64,000 nucleotides of DNA from an uncultured Peptococcaceae bacterium (GCA_902492275.1 CABUKW010000003.1:1-64000); one strand, 5' to 3'; positions 16,436-24,313 are shown, numbered from the stretch's first letter. A program made the numbers and translations. Notes: a model not told the origin generated them from the letters alone.

Positions 16436-16810
16436 ATGGAAAAGAAAAATTTTGTGTCGTTGTTGTTCAGTGTAGTAGGGCTTGTGCTGTTTGCCTTAGG
16501 GATGTGCATGTGCCTGCTGCCGGAATGGAATGCCTTTAATCAGGGGTTGGTATTGGGCTGCGCAGGTTTGATTGTGTTACTGATTATGGTTATGGTACGC
16601 CGCAAGATGGAAGGAAAGCCAATCGTTGCGGTGCCGGACGGCAAAACCATCGGCGCTATTTTGTTGACAGTTGTAGGCGTGCTGACGTTGGGCGTAGGCA
16701 TGTGTCTGGTCATGGTTTGGACCGAATATCTGATGGTTGGCGTGGTGATTGGTCTGATCGGGATTGTGTTGCTGCTGTGTTTGATTCCTATCTTAAAAGG
16801 AATTCACTAA
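16436..16810 (+). CDS. Four-helix membrane protein with internal duplication
   Basis: A 124-residue protein with four hydrophobic helices in two similar pairs: GLVLFALGMCMCLL...GLVLGCAGLIVLLIMV and GVLTLGVGMCLVMV...GVVIGLIGIVLLLCLIP. The same GxGxC...G...G pattern recurs in the gene at 19845, so the two are probably paralogues. I chose the ATG at 16436, with AGGAGG 12 bases upstream; a GTG at 16394 would add 14 polar residues. The role is unknown. It may be co-transcribed with the 68-codon gene that follows. Confidence 0.72.
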   Translation: MEKKNFVSLLFSVVGLVLFALGMCMCLLPEWNAFNQGLVLGCAGLIVLLIMVMVRRKMEGKPIVAVPDGKTIGAILLTVVGVLTLGVGMCLVMVWTEYLMVGVVIGLIGIVLLLCLIPILKGIH

Positions 16811-16837
16811 AATTTTTAAGGATGGAGTGTGTAGAAT

Positions 16838-17044
16838 ATGACAGAGTACAAATTAAAAACGCCGAAAGGTGTGGAGAAGCTGGTAACAGGAACCTATGAA
16901 AAAATTCGCGACGGTGTTGTGGATACTTACGAAAAAATTGAAAGCACAATTGTGGATAACTACCAGAAAATTGAGGATAAGTTTGTGGATACTTTCTTAG
17001 AAAAAGTAGAAACCGAAGAAATTGTGGATAAAAACGACAAGTAA
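16838..17044 (+). CDS. Small 11-residue-repeat protein
   Basis: A charged 68-residue protein built almost wholly of four 11-residue repeats of the form (V/I/F)-V-D-T-Y-E-K-I-E-x-x (GTYEKIRDGVV, DTYEKIESTIV, DNYQKIEDKFV, DTFLEKVE). Such spacing gives an amphipathic 11/3 helix, the kind that binds membrane surfaces. Similar KIEDKFVDTFL-containing small proteins occur widely in Clostridia-like bacteria without known function. The DNA carries DnaA-box-like TGTGGATAA/C motifs spaced 33 bases apart. It lies 27 bases after the four-helix membrane protein and probably shares its transcript. Confidence 0.78.
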   Translation: MTEYKLKTPKGVEKLVTGTYEKIRDGVVDTYEKIESTIVDNYQKIEDKFVDTFLEKVETEEIVDKNDK

Positions 17045-17078
17045 TCCACAATTCCTATCGTTCGTTCGCAGCTGCCGT

Positions 17079-17147
17079 ATCCCCTATCCGCGGCAGCTGT
17101 GCTGTCCAATCTCTGCCGCTGTGCAAAAACTGCGGCAGAGATTTTTT
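17079..17147 (+). terminator. Tandem terminator hairpins
   Basis: Two successive hairpins: GCAGCTGCCG / CGGCAGCTG, and ATCTCTGCCGC / GCGGCAGAGAT followed by T6. They separate the small repeat gene from the two-component operon. Confidence 0.85.
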
Positions 17148-17223
17148 GCTTGCCTCTGAAATGGAAACAAAACTTTAACAATTCGGTGGTATAATAAAAA
17201 AAATACGCTGAGGAGGTGTAGGG

Positions 17224-17895
17224 ATGGTGCGCATTTTAGTAGTAGAGGACGATAGGGAACTGAATAAGGTGGTGTGTTCCTTTTTGACACAGCAGGGCTA
17301 TGACGCCGTAGGCTGTTTGAGCGCCACGGAAGCTTATGATGCTATGTATGGCGGCGTTTTTGATTTCATCATTTCAGATATTATGATGCCCGGTGTGGAC
17401 GGGTTTGAATTTGCCCAGACGGTACGGGAGCTGAATGCAGAAATTCCTATTTTGTTTATGACAGCGCGGGACGATTTGTCGGCCAAACAACGGGGCTTTC
17501 GCGCAGGCATCGACGATTATATGGTGAAGCCGGTGGATTTAGACGAATTGGTGCTGCGCATCGGCGCGCTGCTGCGGCGGTCTAAAATTGCCAGCAGCAA
17601 AAAACTGACGGTAGGCGCGTTGACGCTGGATGCCGAAGAGCATACCGCCTATTTGGACGATGCGGAAATTGCGCTGACAGTGCGGGAATTTAATCTGCTT
17701 TACAAGCTGCTGTCCTATCCGCGCAAAACCTTTACCCGCGCCCAGTTGATGGACGAATTTTGGGACGCTGACAGCGCTTCCGGGCCGCGGGTGGTGGATG
17801 TGTATATCACCAAGCTGCGGGATAAATTGTCGGCCTGTGAGGATTTTGAAATTGTGACAGTCCATGGCCTGGGGTATAAGGCGGTGCTGAAATGA
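17224..17895 (+). CDS. OmpR-family response regulator
   Basis: A 223-residue two-domain regulator: receiver (residues 1-115) with acidic pocket VEDD, phospho-acceptor Asp52 in IISDIMMPG, Thr80 and Lys102 in VKPVD; then an OmpR-type winged helix with LTVREFNLLYKLLSYPRKTFTRAQLM and a C-terminal HGLGYKAVLK hairpin. GAGGAGG lies upstream. It overlaps the histidine kinase gene by four bases (ATGA), so the pair is translationally coupled. The signal and targets are unknown; the membrane proteins downstream are likely part of the same system. Confidence 0.95.
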   Translation: MVRILVVEDDRELNKVVCSFLTQQGYDAVGCLSATEAYDAMYGGVFDFIISDIMMPGVDGFEFAQTVRELNAEIPILFMTARDDLSAKQRGFRAGIDDYMVKPVDLDELVLRIGALLRRSKIASSKKLTVGALTLDAEEHTAYLDDAEIALTVREFNLLYKLLSYPRKTFTRAQLMDEFWDADSASGPRVVDVYITKLRDKLSACEDFEIVTVHGLGYKAVLK

Positions 17896-18950
17896 AAGCG
17901 GACAACGTTAGTCAAAAGGTTCATCGCAGCTTATTTTCGGCGCGGCGCTATGTAACGTTTTTTCTGCTGATTTCTTTTGTGGTGACAACCAATTTTATTT
18001 TGTTTTTGCGAACGTTAGGGGTAACGGTTACCGATGTGCGCGGCAGCGCCATCCTTACTTTTTGCAATGTCATATTTCTAAGTTTGGTATTTACAGTTTG
18101 CGACGGAGTGCGGCAACAGTATATGGTGGAACGTCCCATGCGGCGCATTCTGCAGGCTACCCAGCGGATTACGCAGGGCGATTTTTCGGTGCGGATTCAG
18201 CCGCTGCACGGTTTGGAATGGATGAATGAATTTGATGTGATTATTGCCGATTTTAATAAAATGGCGGAAGAACTGTCCAGCATTGAAACCTTGCGCACCG
18301 ACTTTATTGCCAGTGTGTCCCATGAATTGAAAACGCCGTTGGCCGTGATGCAAAACTATGCCACCATGCTGCAGGCGCCCAATCTTACGGCGGGCCAACG
18401 AGCCGAATATACCCGCGCCATTGCCGACGCCGCACGGCGGCTTTCCGAGTTGATTACCAATATTTTGCGGCTGAATAAGCTGGAAAATCAAAATATTTTT
18501 CCCGATGTAACGCAGTACAATTTGGGAGAACAACTGCGGGAATGCGTGTTAGCCTTGGAAGATTTGTGGGACAAAAAAAATTTGCAGTTAGAAATTGCCA
18601 TTGACGATGTGCAGGTGGAAGCCGACGCCGAATTGCTGATGCTGGTGTGGAATAATTTGCTCTCCAATGCCATTAAATTTACCGAGGATGGCGGCGCCAT
18701 TGCCGTAACTGTAACAGAAACCGGCCGATGGGCGGTGGTCAGTATTGCGGATACCGGCTGCGGCATCCGCGCCGAGGTTGGGCGGCGTATATTTGAAAAA
18801 TTTTATCAGGGCGACAGCTCCCACGCCACGCAGGGCAACGGCTTGGGTTTGGCACTGGTGAAACGTATTGTAGATATTATTGGCGGGGAAATATCGGTAG
18901 AAAGTGCTGTCGGTGTAGGCAGCACCTTTACCGTGCGGTTGCCCAAATGA
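17892..18950 (+). CDS. Membrane sensor histidine kinase
   Basis: A 352-residue kinase with two N-terminal membrane helices (about 20-40 and 53-70) and almost no external loop, so it probably senses the membrane or a partner protein. A HAMP-like linker (RRILQATQRITQGDFSVRI) follows, then the HisKA site SHELKTPL with His144, N-box NNLLSNA (254-260), DTGCGI (287-292) and GNGLGL (315-320). All catalytic parts are intact. It overlaps the regulator gene before it and the membrane protein gene after it by four bases each. Confidence 0.95.
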   Translation: MKADNVSQKVHRSLFSARRYVTFFLLISFVVTTNFILFLRTLGVTVTDVRGSAILTFCNVIFLSLVFTVCDGVRQQYMVERPMRRILQATQRITQGDFSVRIQPLHGLEWMNEFDVIIADFNKMAEELSSIETLRTDFIASVSHELKTPLAVMQNYATMLQAPNLTAGQRAEYTRAIADAARRLSELITNILRLNKLENQNIFPDVTQYNLGEQLRECVLALEDLWDKKNLQLEIAIDDVQVEADAELLMLVWNNLLSNAIKFTEDGGAIAVTVTETGRWAVVSIADTGCGIRAEVGRRIFEKFYQGDSSHATQGNGLGLALVKRIVDIIGGEISVESAVGVGSTFTVRLPK

Positions 18951-19852
18951 GCGATAAAAAACGTTGGCGAACCTTTCTATGGCACTGCCTGTATCCTGGC
19001 TGGTTGTGGGTGGTTTTGTTAGCCCTGCTTTCCGCAGCAGCTTTGGTATATGTTTTTACTGCCCAGAAGGAAGATACCATTCTGGCCTACGTGACTTATG
19101 TAGTCTCTTTTTATGCGCTGGTGATTGTTTGCGCGTTGGGATGGAAACAGGGACGGGCTATCCGGCAATTTTTGTATCATCATCAGTTCAGCAGCCGTTA
19201 TCTTACCGATTTTGTGTTTCGCACGCGGCTGGGTCTGTATCCATCTTTCTGCATGCACGGCTTGTATGCCGCCTTTCATGTTGCGATAGGCGTGTATGAC
19301 CGCTCGCCCTGGTTTGGTGCGCTGGGTGTGTATTACTTTGTTTTGAGCCTGATTAAATTTTCATTGTTGCGGCATTTAGGAACCGATAGCGTACAGAGGA
19401 ACTTGAAAAAGTATCGTTTTTGCGGCGGTTTGTTGCTGATGATGAGTTTGGCTATGACTATCGTTGTCTGGCAGATGATAAATGGACACGATGGCCGTCA
19501 ATATCCGGGCTATCTCATCTATGTAGTGGCGCTGTATGCCTTTTACGCGTTTGGAAATGCCATAAAAAATATGATCAAATGCAGAAAGCTGTACAATCCG
19601 ATTTTATCGGCAGCAAAAATGATAAGCTTTGCTACGGCGATGGTTTCTATGCTATCTTTGCAGGCAGCCATGTTTCAATCATTCGGGGGAACACTGTCTT
19701 TGCGGCGCACGATGAGTTTTTGGACCGGTAGCGCGGTGTGTGTGTTTCTATTTGCCATGGCTTTGTATATGATTGTACATGGCAATCGGCAGCTACAAAA
19801 AATTGCAGCACAGCAAGAAAACATGAGGAATGGGGGAAAGAACCTTGAATAA
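18947..19852 (+). CDS. Polytopic membrane protein of the two-component operon
   Basis: A 301-residue protein with about seven or eight hydrophobic helices and a basic, Gln-rich C-terminal tail. It begins with a basic segment and a WHCLYPGWLWVVLLALLSA first helix. The start overlaps the histidine kinase stop (ATGA), which argues for co-synthesis and perhaps a direct role in signal input, since the kinase has almost no external sensor loop. I do not recognise a named family. It also overlaps the following small membrane protein gene. Confidence 0.82.
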   Translation: MSDKKRWRTFLWHCLYPGWLWVVLLALLSAAALVYVFTAQKEDTILAYVTYVVSFYALVIVCALGWKQGRAIRQFLYHHQFSSRYLTDFVFRTRLGLYPSFCMHGLYAAFHVAIGVYDRSPWFGALGVYYFVLSLIKFSLLRHLGTDSVQRNLKKYRFCGGLLLMMSLAMTIVVWQMINGHDGRQYPGYLIYVVALYAFYAFGNAIKNMIKCRKLYNPILSAAKMISFATAMVSMLSLQAAMFQSFGGTLSLRRTMSFWTGSAVCVFLFAMALYMIVHGNRQLQKIAAQQENMRNGGKNLE

Positions 19853-20258
19853 ACATCAGGAGTGCGTTGCACATGTCACTGGGGAGCAGAAAGAAAATTT
19901 TTCTTACACTTATTCAGCCCGTCAGCAAGAGGAAATATTGGCCATCCGGCAAAAATATTTGTCCCCGGCAGAAGATAAAATGGAACAACTGCGTAGATTG
20001 GATAGAAAGACGCATTTGCCCGGCGTTATTGCAGCAATCGCTGTAAGGTTAATCGGTATCTTAGCCTTCGGTGTTGGACTGTGCTGTGTTACTATTGAAA
20101 GCTGGGAAATGTATTTTATACAGGGTGTATTTTTAGGCATCGTGGGGTTGCTATTGATGATCGCAGCGATTCCGTTGCATCACAGCATTACAAACTATAT
20201 GCGAAAGAAAATGGCTGCGGAAGTGCTGGCGATTACCGACGAGCTTTTGCAAAAATAA
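19845..20258 (+). CDS. Small two-helix membrane protein, paralogue of 16436 gene
   Basis: About 137 residues: a polar N-terminal region with a helical EEILAIRQKYLSPAEDKMEQL segment, then two membrane helices containing LIGILAFGVGLCCVTI and QGVFLGIVGLLLMIAAIPL. This matches each half of the four-helix protein at 16436. The TTG at 19845 has GGGGGAAAG upstream; an in-frame ATG at 19830 is also possible. Both overlap the end of the preceding gene, so it is the last member of the two-component operon. Confidence 0.72.
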   Translation: MNKHQECVAHVTGEQKENFSYTYSARQQEEILAIRQKYLSPAEDKMEQLRRLDRKTHLPGVIAAIAVRLIGILAFGVGLCCVTIESWEMYFIQGVFLGIVGLLLMIAAIPLHHSITNYMRKKMAAEVLAITDELLQK

Positions 20259-20292
20259 ATAAGAACGATTTTATTTCCTGCCAAATTATTGC

Positions 20293-20328
20293 GCGGGAAA
20301 TATTTTTTTCGTCAAAAAAATTTCCCGC
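20293..20328. other. AT-rich stem-loop after the two-component operon
   Basis: GCGGGAAAT...TTTTTTT pairs with AAAAAAATTTCCCGC. There is no clear U-tract beyond it on the plus strand, so terminator function is uncertain. Confidence 0.5.
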
Positions 20329-20417
20329 CTTCAAAAAAATAAAATAGCTCGACAGCAATTCTATTGCTACAAGTATTTCCCGGAAAATAATTCGACAAAA
20401 AATTTTTGAAAAACTTC

Positions 20418-20448
20418 TTGACTCTGCCCTAAGGTCAGACAGTACACT
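20418..20448 (+). promoter_or_regulatory. MerR-type promoter/operator
   Basis: TTGACT (20418-20423) and TACACT (20443-20448) are separated by an overlong 19-base spacer that holds the inverted repeat TCTGCCCTAAGGTCAGA. This is the hallmark of a promoter twisted into activity by a MerR-family regulator, here probably the gene just downstream. Confidence 0.8.
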
Positions 20449-20490
20449 AAATATAACAATTCGAATTGGAAATTTAGAGGAGTGGATAGT

Positions 20491-21294
20491 ATGTTGAGTA
20501 TTGGAGAATTTTCCCGCGCATGTCAGGTTACCATCAAAGCGCTGCATCACTATGATAAGCTGGATTTGGTGAAGCCGGCCTACATTGATTCACAAAGCGG
20601 GTATCGTTATTACGAAACCAATCAAGTGCCCCAGCTGTTATTGATTCAGCGTCTGAAACGCTACGGATTTTCGTTGGCTGAAATTCAGCAGCTTTTGTCC
20701 ACCGATAATCAGAGTATACTCGTTGCAAAATTATCTGCGCAGAAAGAAATTTTAAAGCAGCAAGTGACACAAACCAACAGTATTGTGCATGAGCTGGAGC
20801 AGCATCTACGAGATTTTGAAAGGACGGGAAATATTATGAGTTATCAGAATCAATATCAGATTATCTTAAAAGAAACCGACGATATGGCGATTATCAGTTA
20901 TCGACAGCAGATGAGTGTGGAGGATTTTTGTCAGGCGTACAGCAAATTGTTTGAGCGCGTTGCGCGGGAACATATCCAGGTGGTTGCGCCGGTGATGACC
21001 ATTTATCATGACAAGGTGTTTCATCCTGACAGCAGCGATATGGAAGTGGCGGCGCCAGTAGAAGCCAAACAGGCTGACCGTGTGCTGCAAGGCGGCTTAT
21101 GCGCCACTACCATACATCGCGGCGCCTATTCGTCTATGGCCGACGCTTACGGTGCGTTGACCAAATGGATTGCTGACAACGGCTATGAAATCATCGGCAC
21201 GCCCTACGATATTTATTGGAAGAGCCATCAAGACGGTGTGACGAATGTAGACGAGTGGGAAACAGAAATTCGGTTCCCGATTGGGAAAAAATAA
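20491..21294 (+). CDS. MerR-family regulator with GyrI-like effector domain
   Basis: A 267-residue activator: MerR winged helix (residues 1-70; SIGEFSRACQVTIKALHHYDKLDLVKP and SGYRYYE), a dimer helix around QKEILKQQVTQTNSIVHELEQHL, and a C-terminal GyrI/AraC-E-type ligand domain ending in YDIYWKSHQDGV...TEIRFPIGKK. BltR/Mta/TipA relatives bind toxic hydrophobic compounds and turn on exporters or resistance genes. The ATG at 20491 has AGAGGAG eight bases upstream. The 19-base spacer promoter upstream points to autoregulation; no dedicated exporter follows. Confidence 0.92.
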   Translation: MLSIGEFSRACQVTIKALHHYDKLDLVKPAYIDSQSGYRYYETNQVPQLLLIQRLKRYGFSLAEIQQLLSTDNQSILVAKLSAQKEILKQQVTQTNSIVHELEQHLRDFERTGNIMSYQNQYQIILKETDDMAIISYRQQMSVEDFCQAYSKLFERVAREHIQVVAPVMTIYHDKVFHPDSSDMEVAAPVEAKQADRVLQGGLCATTIHRGAYSSMADAYGALTKWIADNGYEIIGTPYDIYWKSHQDGVTNVDEWETEIRFPIGKK

Positions 21295-21636
21295 AAGAAT
21301 TTCCATAGCGCGGCTGCGGCGGCATAACGATTGGTTCTACCGTCGGCTGCCGATTGGTAGGTATTGGGCAAGGGGTCGGTGAATTGCCGACTCCTTTTTG
21401 GACCGTTGCTGTGACAGATGGGTGGGCGAATCTCCCACCCATCCTTTTGCTGCTGCTGGAAACCGATTGCGGCAAAATTTTTTTAGCGCCGTCAGCGCCC
21501 TTCCTGCCGCAAAGGTTACGCCACGGTAACTATGCCACAAGATTGTGCGTACTTTTCATGCCTGAAAAAGAGAATTATAATAACAGCATAGCAAGTGAGA
21601 CAAACAAAAAATATAAAATTTATGGAGGTCATGAAC
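21295..21636 (+). other. Gene-free stretch with two terminators and a promoter
   Basis: It holds a GGGGTCGG...CCGACTCC hairpin followed by T5 (21371-21398; the stem resembles those at 5.1 and 5.9 kb), a GATGGGTGGG...CCCACCCATC hairpin with T4 (21417-21448), a TGTGCGTACTT element (21545-21555) and a TATAAT (21576-21581) for the next gene. No ORF is supported. Confidence 0.75.
21545..21581 (+). promoter_or_regulatory. Promoter with HxlR-like half operator
   Basis: TGTGCGTACTTTTCA at 21545-21559 shares its first 11 bases with the right arm of the HxlR operator at 7692-7702, and overlaps a TTTTCA -35 placed 17 bases before TATAAT. This suggests that the HxlR protein encoded at 7289 also controls the NAD(P)-binding protein gene. 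Confidence 0.5.
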
Positions 21637-22266
21637 ATGAAAGTAGCAGTTGTATGCGCAAACGGTAAAGCAGGAAAATTAATCGTGCAGGAAGCAGTGG
21701 AACGGGGCTTGGATGTAACAGCCATCGTGCGCGGAGAAAACAAAACGGTAGCCCAAAAAGCGCTGATTAAGGATTTATTTGATTTAACGGCACAGGATTT
21801 GGCGGGATTTGATGTTGTAATTGACGCTTTTGGCGCATGGACGCCGGAAACCTTGCCGCAGCACAGCACTTCATTGAAACATTTGTGCGATTTATTGAGC
21901 GGCACCAAAATCCGTTTGCTGGTGGTAGGCGGTGCAGGCAGCTTGTATGTGAATGCAGAACACACCGCTCAGGTTATGGACGGCGCCGACTTCCCAGAAA
22001 TGTTTAAACCGCTGGCAGCCGCTCAGGGAAAAGCTCTGGACGAATTGCGGGCCAGAAAGGATGTACAGTGGACCTTTATCAGCCCTGCCGGCGATTTCCA
22101 GGCTGACGGCGCAAGAACCGGCGCTTATCTGTTAGGCGGCGAGGAATTGCTGCTGAACAGCAAAGGGCAAAGCGTCATCAGCTATGCCGACTATGCCATC
22201 GCTATGGTAGATGAAGCGGTGAAAGGCAACCATGTGCAGCAGAGAATTTCTGTAGTTGCCGAATAA
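21637..22266 (+). CDS. NAD(P)-binding Rossmann protein (BVR-B/YwnB-like)
   Basis: A 209-residue atypical short-chain reductase. The N-terminus MKVAVVCANGKAGKLIVQEA carries the NAD(P) loop in the form NGKAGK, and LLVVGGAGSLYVN and FISPAGDFQADG are typical of NAD(P)H-binding proteins such as YwnB and flavin reductase/biliverdin reductase B. The ATG at 21637 has GGAGG eight bases upstream. It is monocistronic. A redox or detoxification role fits the suspected HxlR control; the substrate is unknown. Confidence 0.88.
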   Translation: MKVAVVCANGKAGKLIVQEAVERGLDVTAIVRGENKTVAQKALIKDLFDLTAQDLAGFDVVIDAFGAWTPETLPQHSTSLKHLCDLLSGTKIRLLVVGGAGSLYVNAEHTAQVMDGADFPEMFKPLAAAQGKALDELRARKDVQWTFISPAGDFQADGARTGAYLLGGEELLLNSKGQSVISYADYAIAMVDEAVKGNHVQQRISVVAE

Positions 22267-22277
22267 AAAAGCAATAG

Positions 22278-22318
22278 GAAAAGAGCGCGAAACAATTTTC
22301 TTGCTTTGCGCTCTTTTA
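22278..22318. terminator. Bidirectional terminator
   Basis: AAAAGAGCGC pairs with GCGCTCTTTT, between the convergent NAD(P)-binding and TDT channel genes. Confidence 0.85.
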
Positions 22319-22332
22319 TTGTGCAGAAAAAA

Positions 22333-23280
22333 TTATAATCGGACGTTTTTTAGGAAAAATTGCGTGTACCGTATCAGCGCGTAAGTAACCATCACAACGG
22401 CAATAAGCTGTTCTGCCAGTATGAGACCGTTGCATACAGCAATAAGCTTTGCATTAGGAAGATTGCATATCGAGATAAATTTTTGCAGCGCGACGGCAGG
22501 AATCACAAAGGGAAAGGTGAGCGCGCCGTAGCTGGGATAAAAGGGCAGCCGCAAAATCTTTGGCAAATGATACAATACAAAAAAATAGGCCCCTTGCCCC
22601 AGGCAGATAAACAAGGCTGCCAGCATGAAATTGGGATGGGCCGTACAGCTCAGATAAGCGGTTAAGCTTAAATTGAAAGGCGCGGCAAAAATGCAGAGCG
22701 TAGGCAGCGCAGACGGTTCTACCGGCAATTTGTGATATCGGTAAGCTGCAATAAAGTACCACGGTAAAAATAGCAGGAAGCCTATCCAAAAGATATACTG
22801 CGCAGTGTGCTGCATCTGAAAATGGGGAGCGACGACTGCGGCAAGCATATTGCCGCCATAAAGAACATTCCAAGTAGCGAACACATCGTTTAATTGAAAC
22901 TTACGCAAAAAACGCAGGCTAAATGTCAACACCAGAATAATATGACCTGCGTTGGCAATCACCCAGAATATAAAAGCGACGCGATAGCAAATAACGGACA
23001 GGGCGGCAGAAAATTGCAGCAAGGTCATAAAGAAGGCTTCCAACACGCTGAAGGTCAGCGGATTTTGCAGCTCCTGCCGCGCCTGCGCCCAGCAAAAGAG
23101 AAACTTTAGAATTAATAGCAGCCACAATGCTGCTGCGGCGCTTAAATAAAGACAATGGAAAAGGGCGTTTTTTTCCAGCATGTTTCCAAGCGCACTTAAT
23201 CCTAATGTTAGACCGCATACAGCGATTGGCAACTGGCGCAGAAAATTTAGAAGAGGATTGTTATGGTTCAAAGTTATCAC
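22333..23280 (-). CDS. TDT-family anion channel/exporter (TehA/SLAC1-like)
   Basis: A 315-residue membrane protein with about ten helices. The opening LPIAVCGLTLGLSALGNML is diagnostic of the tellurite-resistance/dicarboxylate transporter (TDT) family that includes TehA and plant SLAC1. Bacterial members pass anions or organic acids. The frame starts with a GTG at 23280 but lacks a clear ribosome site; the first residues before LLNFLRQLPI are therefore uncertain. A parS site lies 25 bases upstream, and an HxlR-type regulator gene ends just before it, so both may be one transcript. Confidence 0.87.
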   Translation of the reverse strand: MITLNHNNPLLNFLRQLPIAVCGLTLGLSALGNMLEKNALFHCLYLSAAAALWLLLILKFLFCWAQARQELQNPLTFSVLEAFFMTLLQFSAALSVICYRVAFIFWVIANAGHIILVLTFSLRFLRKFQLNDVFATWNVLYGGNMLAAVVAPHFQMQHTAQYIFWIGFLLFLPWYFIAAYRYHKLPVEPSALPTLCIFAAPFNLSLTAYLSCTAHPNFMLAALFICLGQGAYFFVLYHLPKILRLPFYPSYGALTFPFVIPAVALQKFISICNLPNAKLIAVCNGLILAEQLIAVVMVTYALIRYTQFFLKNVRL

Positions 23281-23304
23281 CGGTTTGTATAAGAATTTTG
23301 CAAA

Positions 23305-23320
23305 TGTTTCACGTGAAACA
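23305..23320. promoter_or_regulatory. parS site 5
   Basis: Exact TGTTTCACGTGAAACA between the HxlR and TDT genes, with the left TTGCAAA arm kept. Confidence 0.93.
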
Positions 23321-23331
23321 TTTATAAATTA

Positions 23332-23706
23332 TCAGCAGTAATCGCATGTTTTGCATTGCGGCGGCGTGTATTCGCTGCATTCTTTGTGATATGTGCCGGA
23401 CCAACGACAAATGCTTTGTAAAATTGGCACAATCGAGGCGCCTTTTTCTGTGAGACAATATTCAACGCGCGGCGGGATTTCTTCATATTGCTGGCGTTTG
23501 ACAATATTATCTGCCAACAGTTCTTTGAGTGCGGCAGCAAGGACAGCGTCGGTGATATTGACCATTTCTCTGCGCAGCTCCTTATATCGCAGCTGTTTTT
23601 TTGCTGCCAATACGCAAATAATACGAGATTTCCATTTTCCGCCGAAAATGTGCAGACCGTATTCCAGTGGACAGCGGATATCTTTTTCCAGTTTGGGCTG
23701 ATACAT
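23332..23706 (-). CDS. HxlR-family regulator with Cys-rich tail
   Basis: A 124-residue HxlR winged-helix protein: CPLEYGLHIFGGKWKSRII, RYKELRREMVNITDAVLAAAL and IPPRVEYCLTEKGASIVPIL are all present. Unusual is the C-terminal tail with four cysteines (Cys before SEYTPPQ, then C-KTC-DYC), which could bind metal or respond to thiol stress. The ATG at 23706 is preferred over a GTG nine bases earlier. It is divergent from a small monooxygenase-like gene, with a TACT...AGTA inverted repeat between them. Confidence 0.92.
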   Translation of the reverse strand: MYQPKLEKDIRCPLEYGLHIFGGKWKSRIICVLAAKKQLRYKELRREMVNITDAVLAAALKELLADNIVKRQQYEEIPPRVEYCLTEKGASIVPILQSICRWSGTYHKECSEYTPPQCKTCDYC

Positions 23707-23759
23707 TGGTTTCACATCCTTATCTACGTCTAATTATAAAGAGAACTGTTGGTGAAAGC

Positions 23760-23787
23760 AAGTTACTATGAAATTTATAAGTAGCTT
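23760..23787. promoter_or_regulatory. Candidate operator of the second HxlR regulator
   Basis: The near-palindrome AAGTTACTAT / ATAAGTAGCTT with TACT and AGTA cores resembles known YodB/HxlR sites, and lies between the divergent regulator and target genes. Confidence 0.6.
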
Positions 23788-23877
23788 ATCATTTTATTAA
23801 GGTCTTTTTTTTGATTTTGCTCCCGCTTATAATAGGAACAAGCGCAAGGCGCAATAAAAAATTGGAGGTATCATGGG

Positions 23878-24168
23878 ATGGATGTAAAAGCTTATCTGGA
23901 AATTACTATGAAAATCGAAAAAGCAAATCGGGCTGCTGCAGCCGAGATTTACAGCAAGTACCGCGAACCATTTTTGCAGGAGATTACAGGCGCGCAGACA
24001 AAGGAATTGTTGATTCGCGATGAAGATGTGCAGGTTCTGCACGGCTTTGATAGTGTAGATCATGCGCAGGCGTATTTGCAGAGCGCGTTGTTTCAGCATG
24101 ACGTCTTTGTCGGGCTGCAGCCTTTATGGAGTGCCGCGCCTGAGGTGAAGGTTTATGGTGTCGCTTAA
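23878..24168 (+). CDS. Small monooxygenase-like (dimeric alpha/beta barrel) protein
   Basis: A 96-residue protein whose pattern of strands (VKAYLEITMKI, EVQVLHGFDSV-type, and a C-terminal PEVKVYGVA) and helix HAQAYLQSALF suggests the ABM-like dimeric alpha/beta-barrel fold. The assignment is tentative. GGAGG lies ten bases before the ATG. Being divergent from an HxlR regulator with an operator-like repeat between them, it is likely induced by that regulator's signal. A terminator-like parS follows 27 bases after the stop. Confidence 0.65.
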   Translation: MDVKAYLEITMKIEKANRAAAAEIYSKYREPFLQEITGAQTKELLIRDEDVQVLHGFDSVDHAQAYLQSALFQHDVFVGLQPLWSAAPEVKVYGVA

Positions 24169-24195
24169 AGTGTTTCTGTTTTGTTAAATTGCAAA

Positions 24196-24211
24196 TGTTT
24201 CACGTGAAACA
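24196..24211. promoter_or_regulatory. parS site 6 (terminator-like)
   Basis: Exact TGTTTCACGTGAAACA with full TTGCAAA/TTTGCAA arms and flanking AAATT/AATTTT. Confidence 0.93.
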
Positions 24212-24313
24212 TTTGCAATTTTCCTGCGGAAATCATCTGGCTAAAAAGCGGCAAAAAAATTCGCGGCTTGCTTATCGATGTGGTATAATAAAAAGAAAAA
24301 GGAGTTGTGTGCC

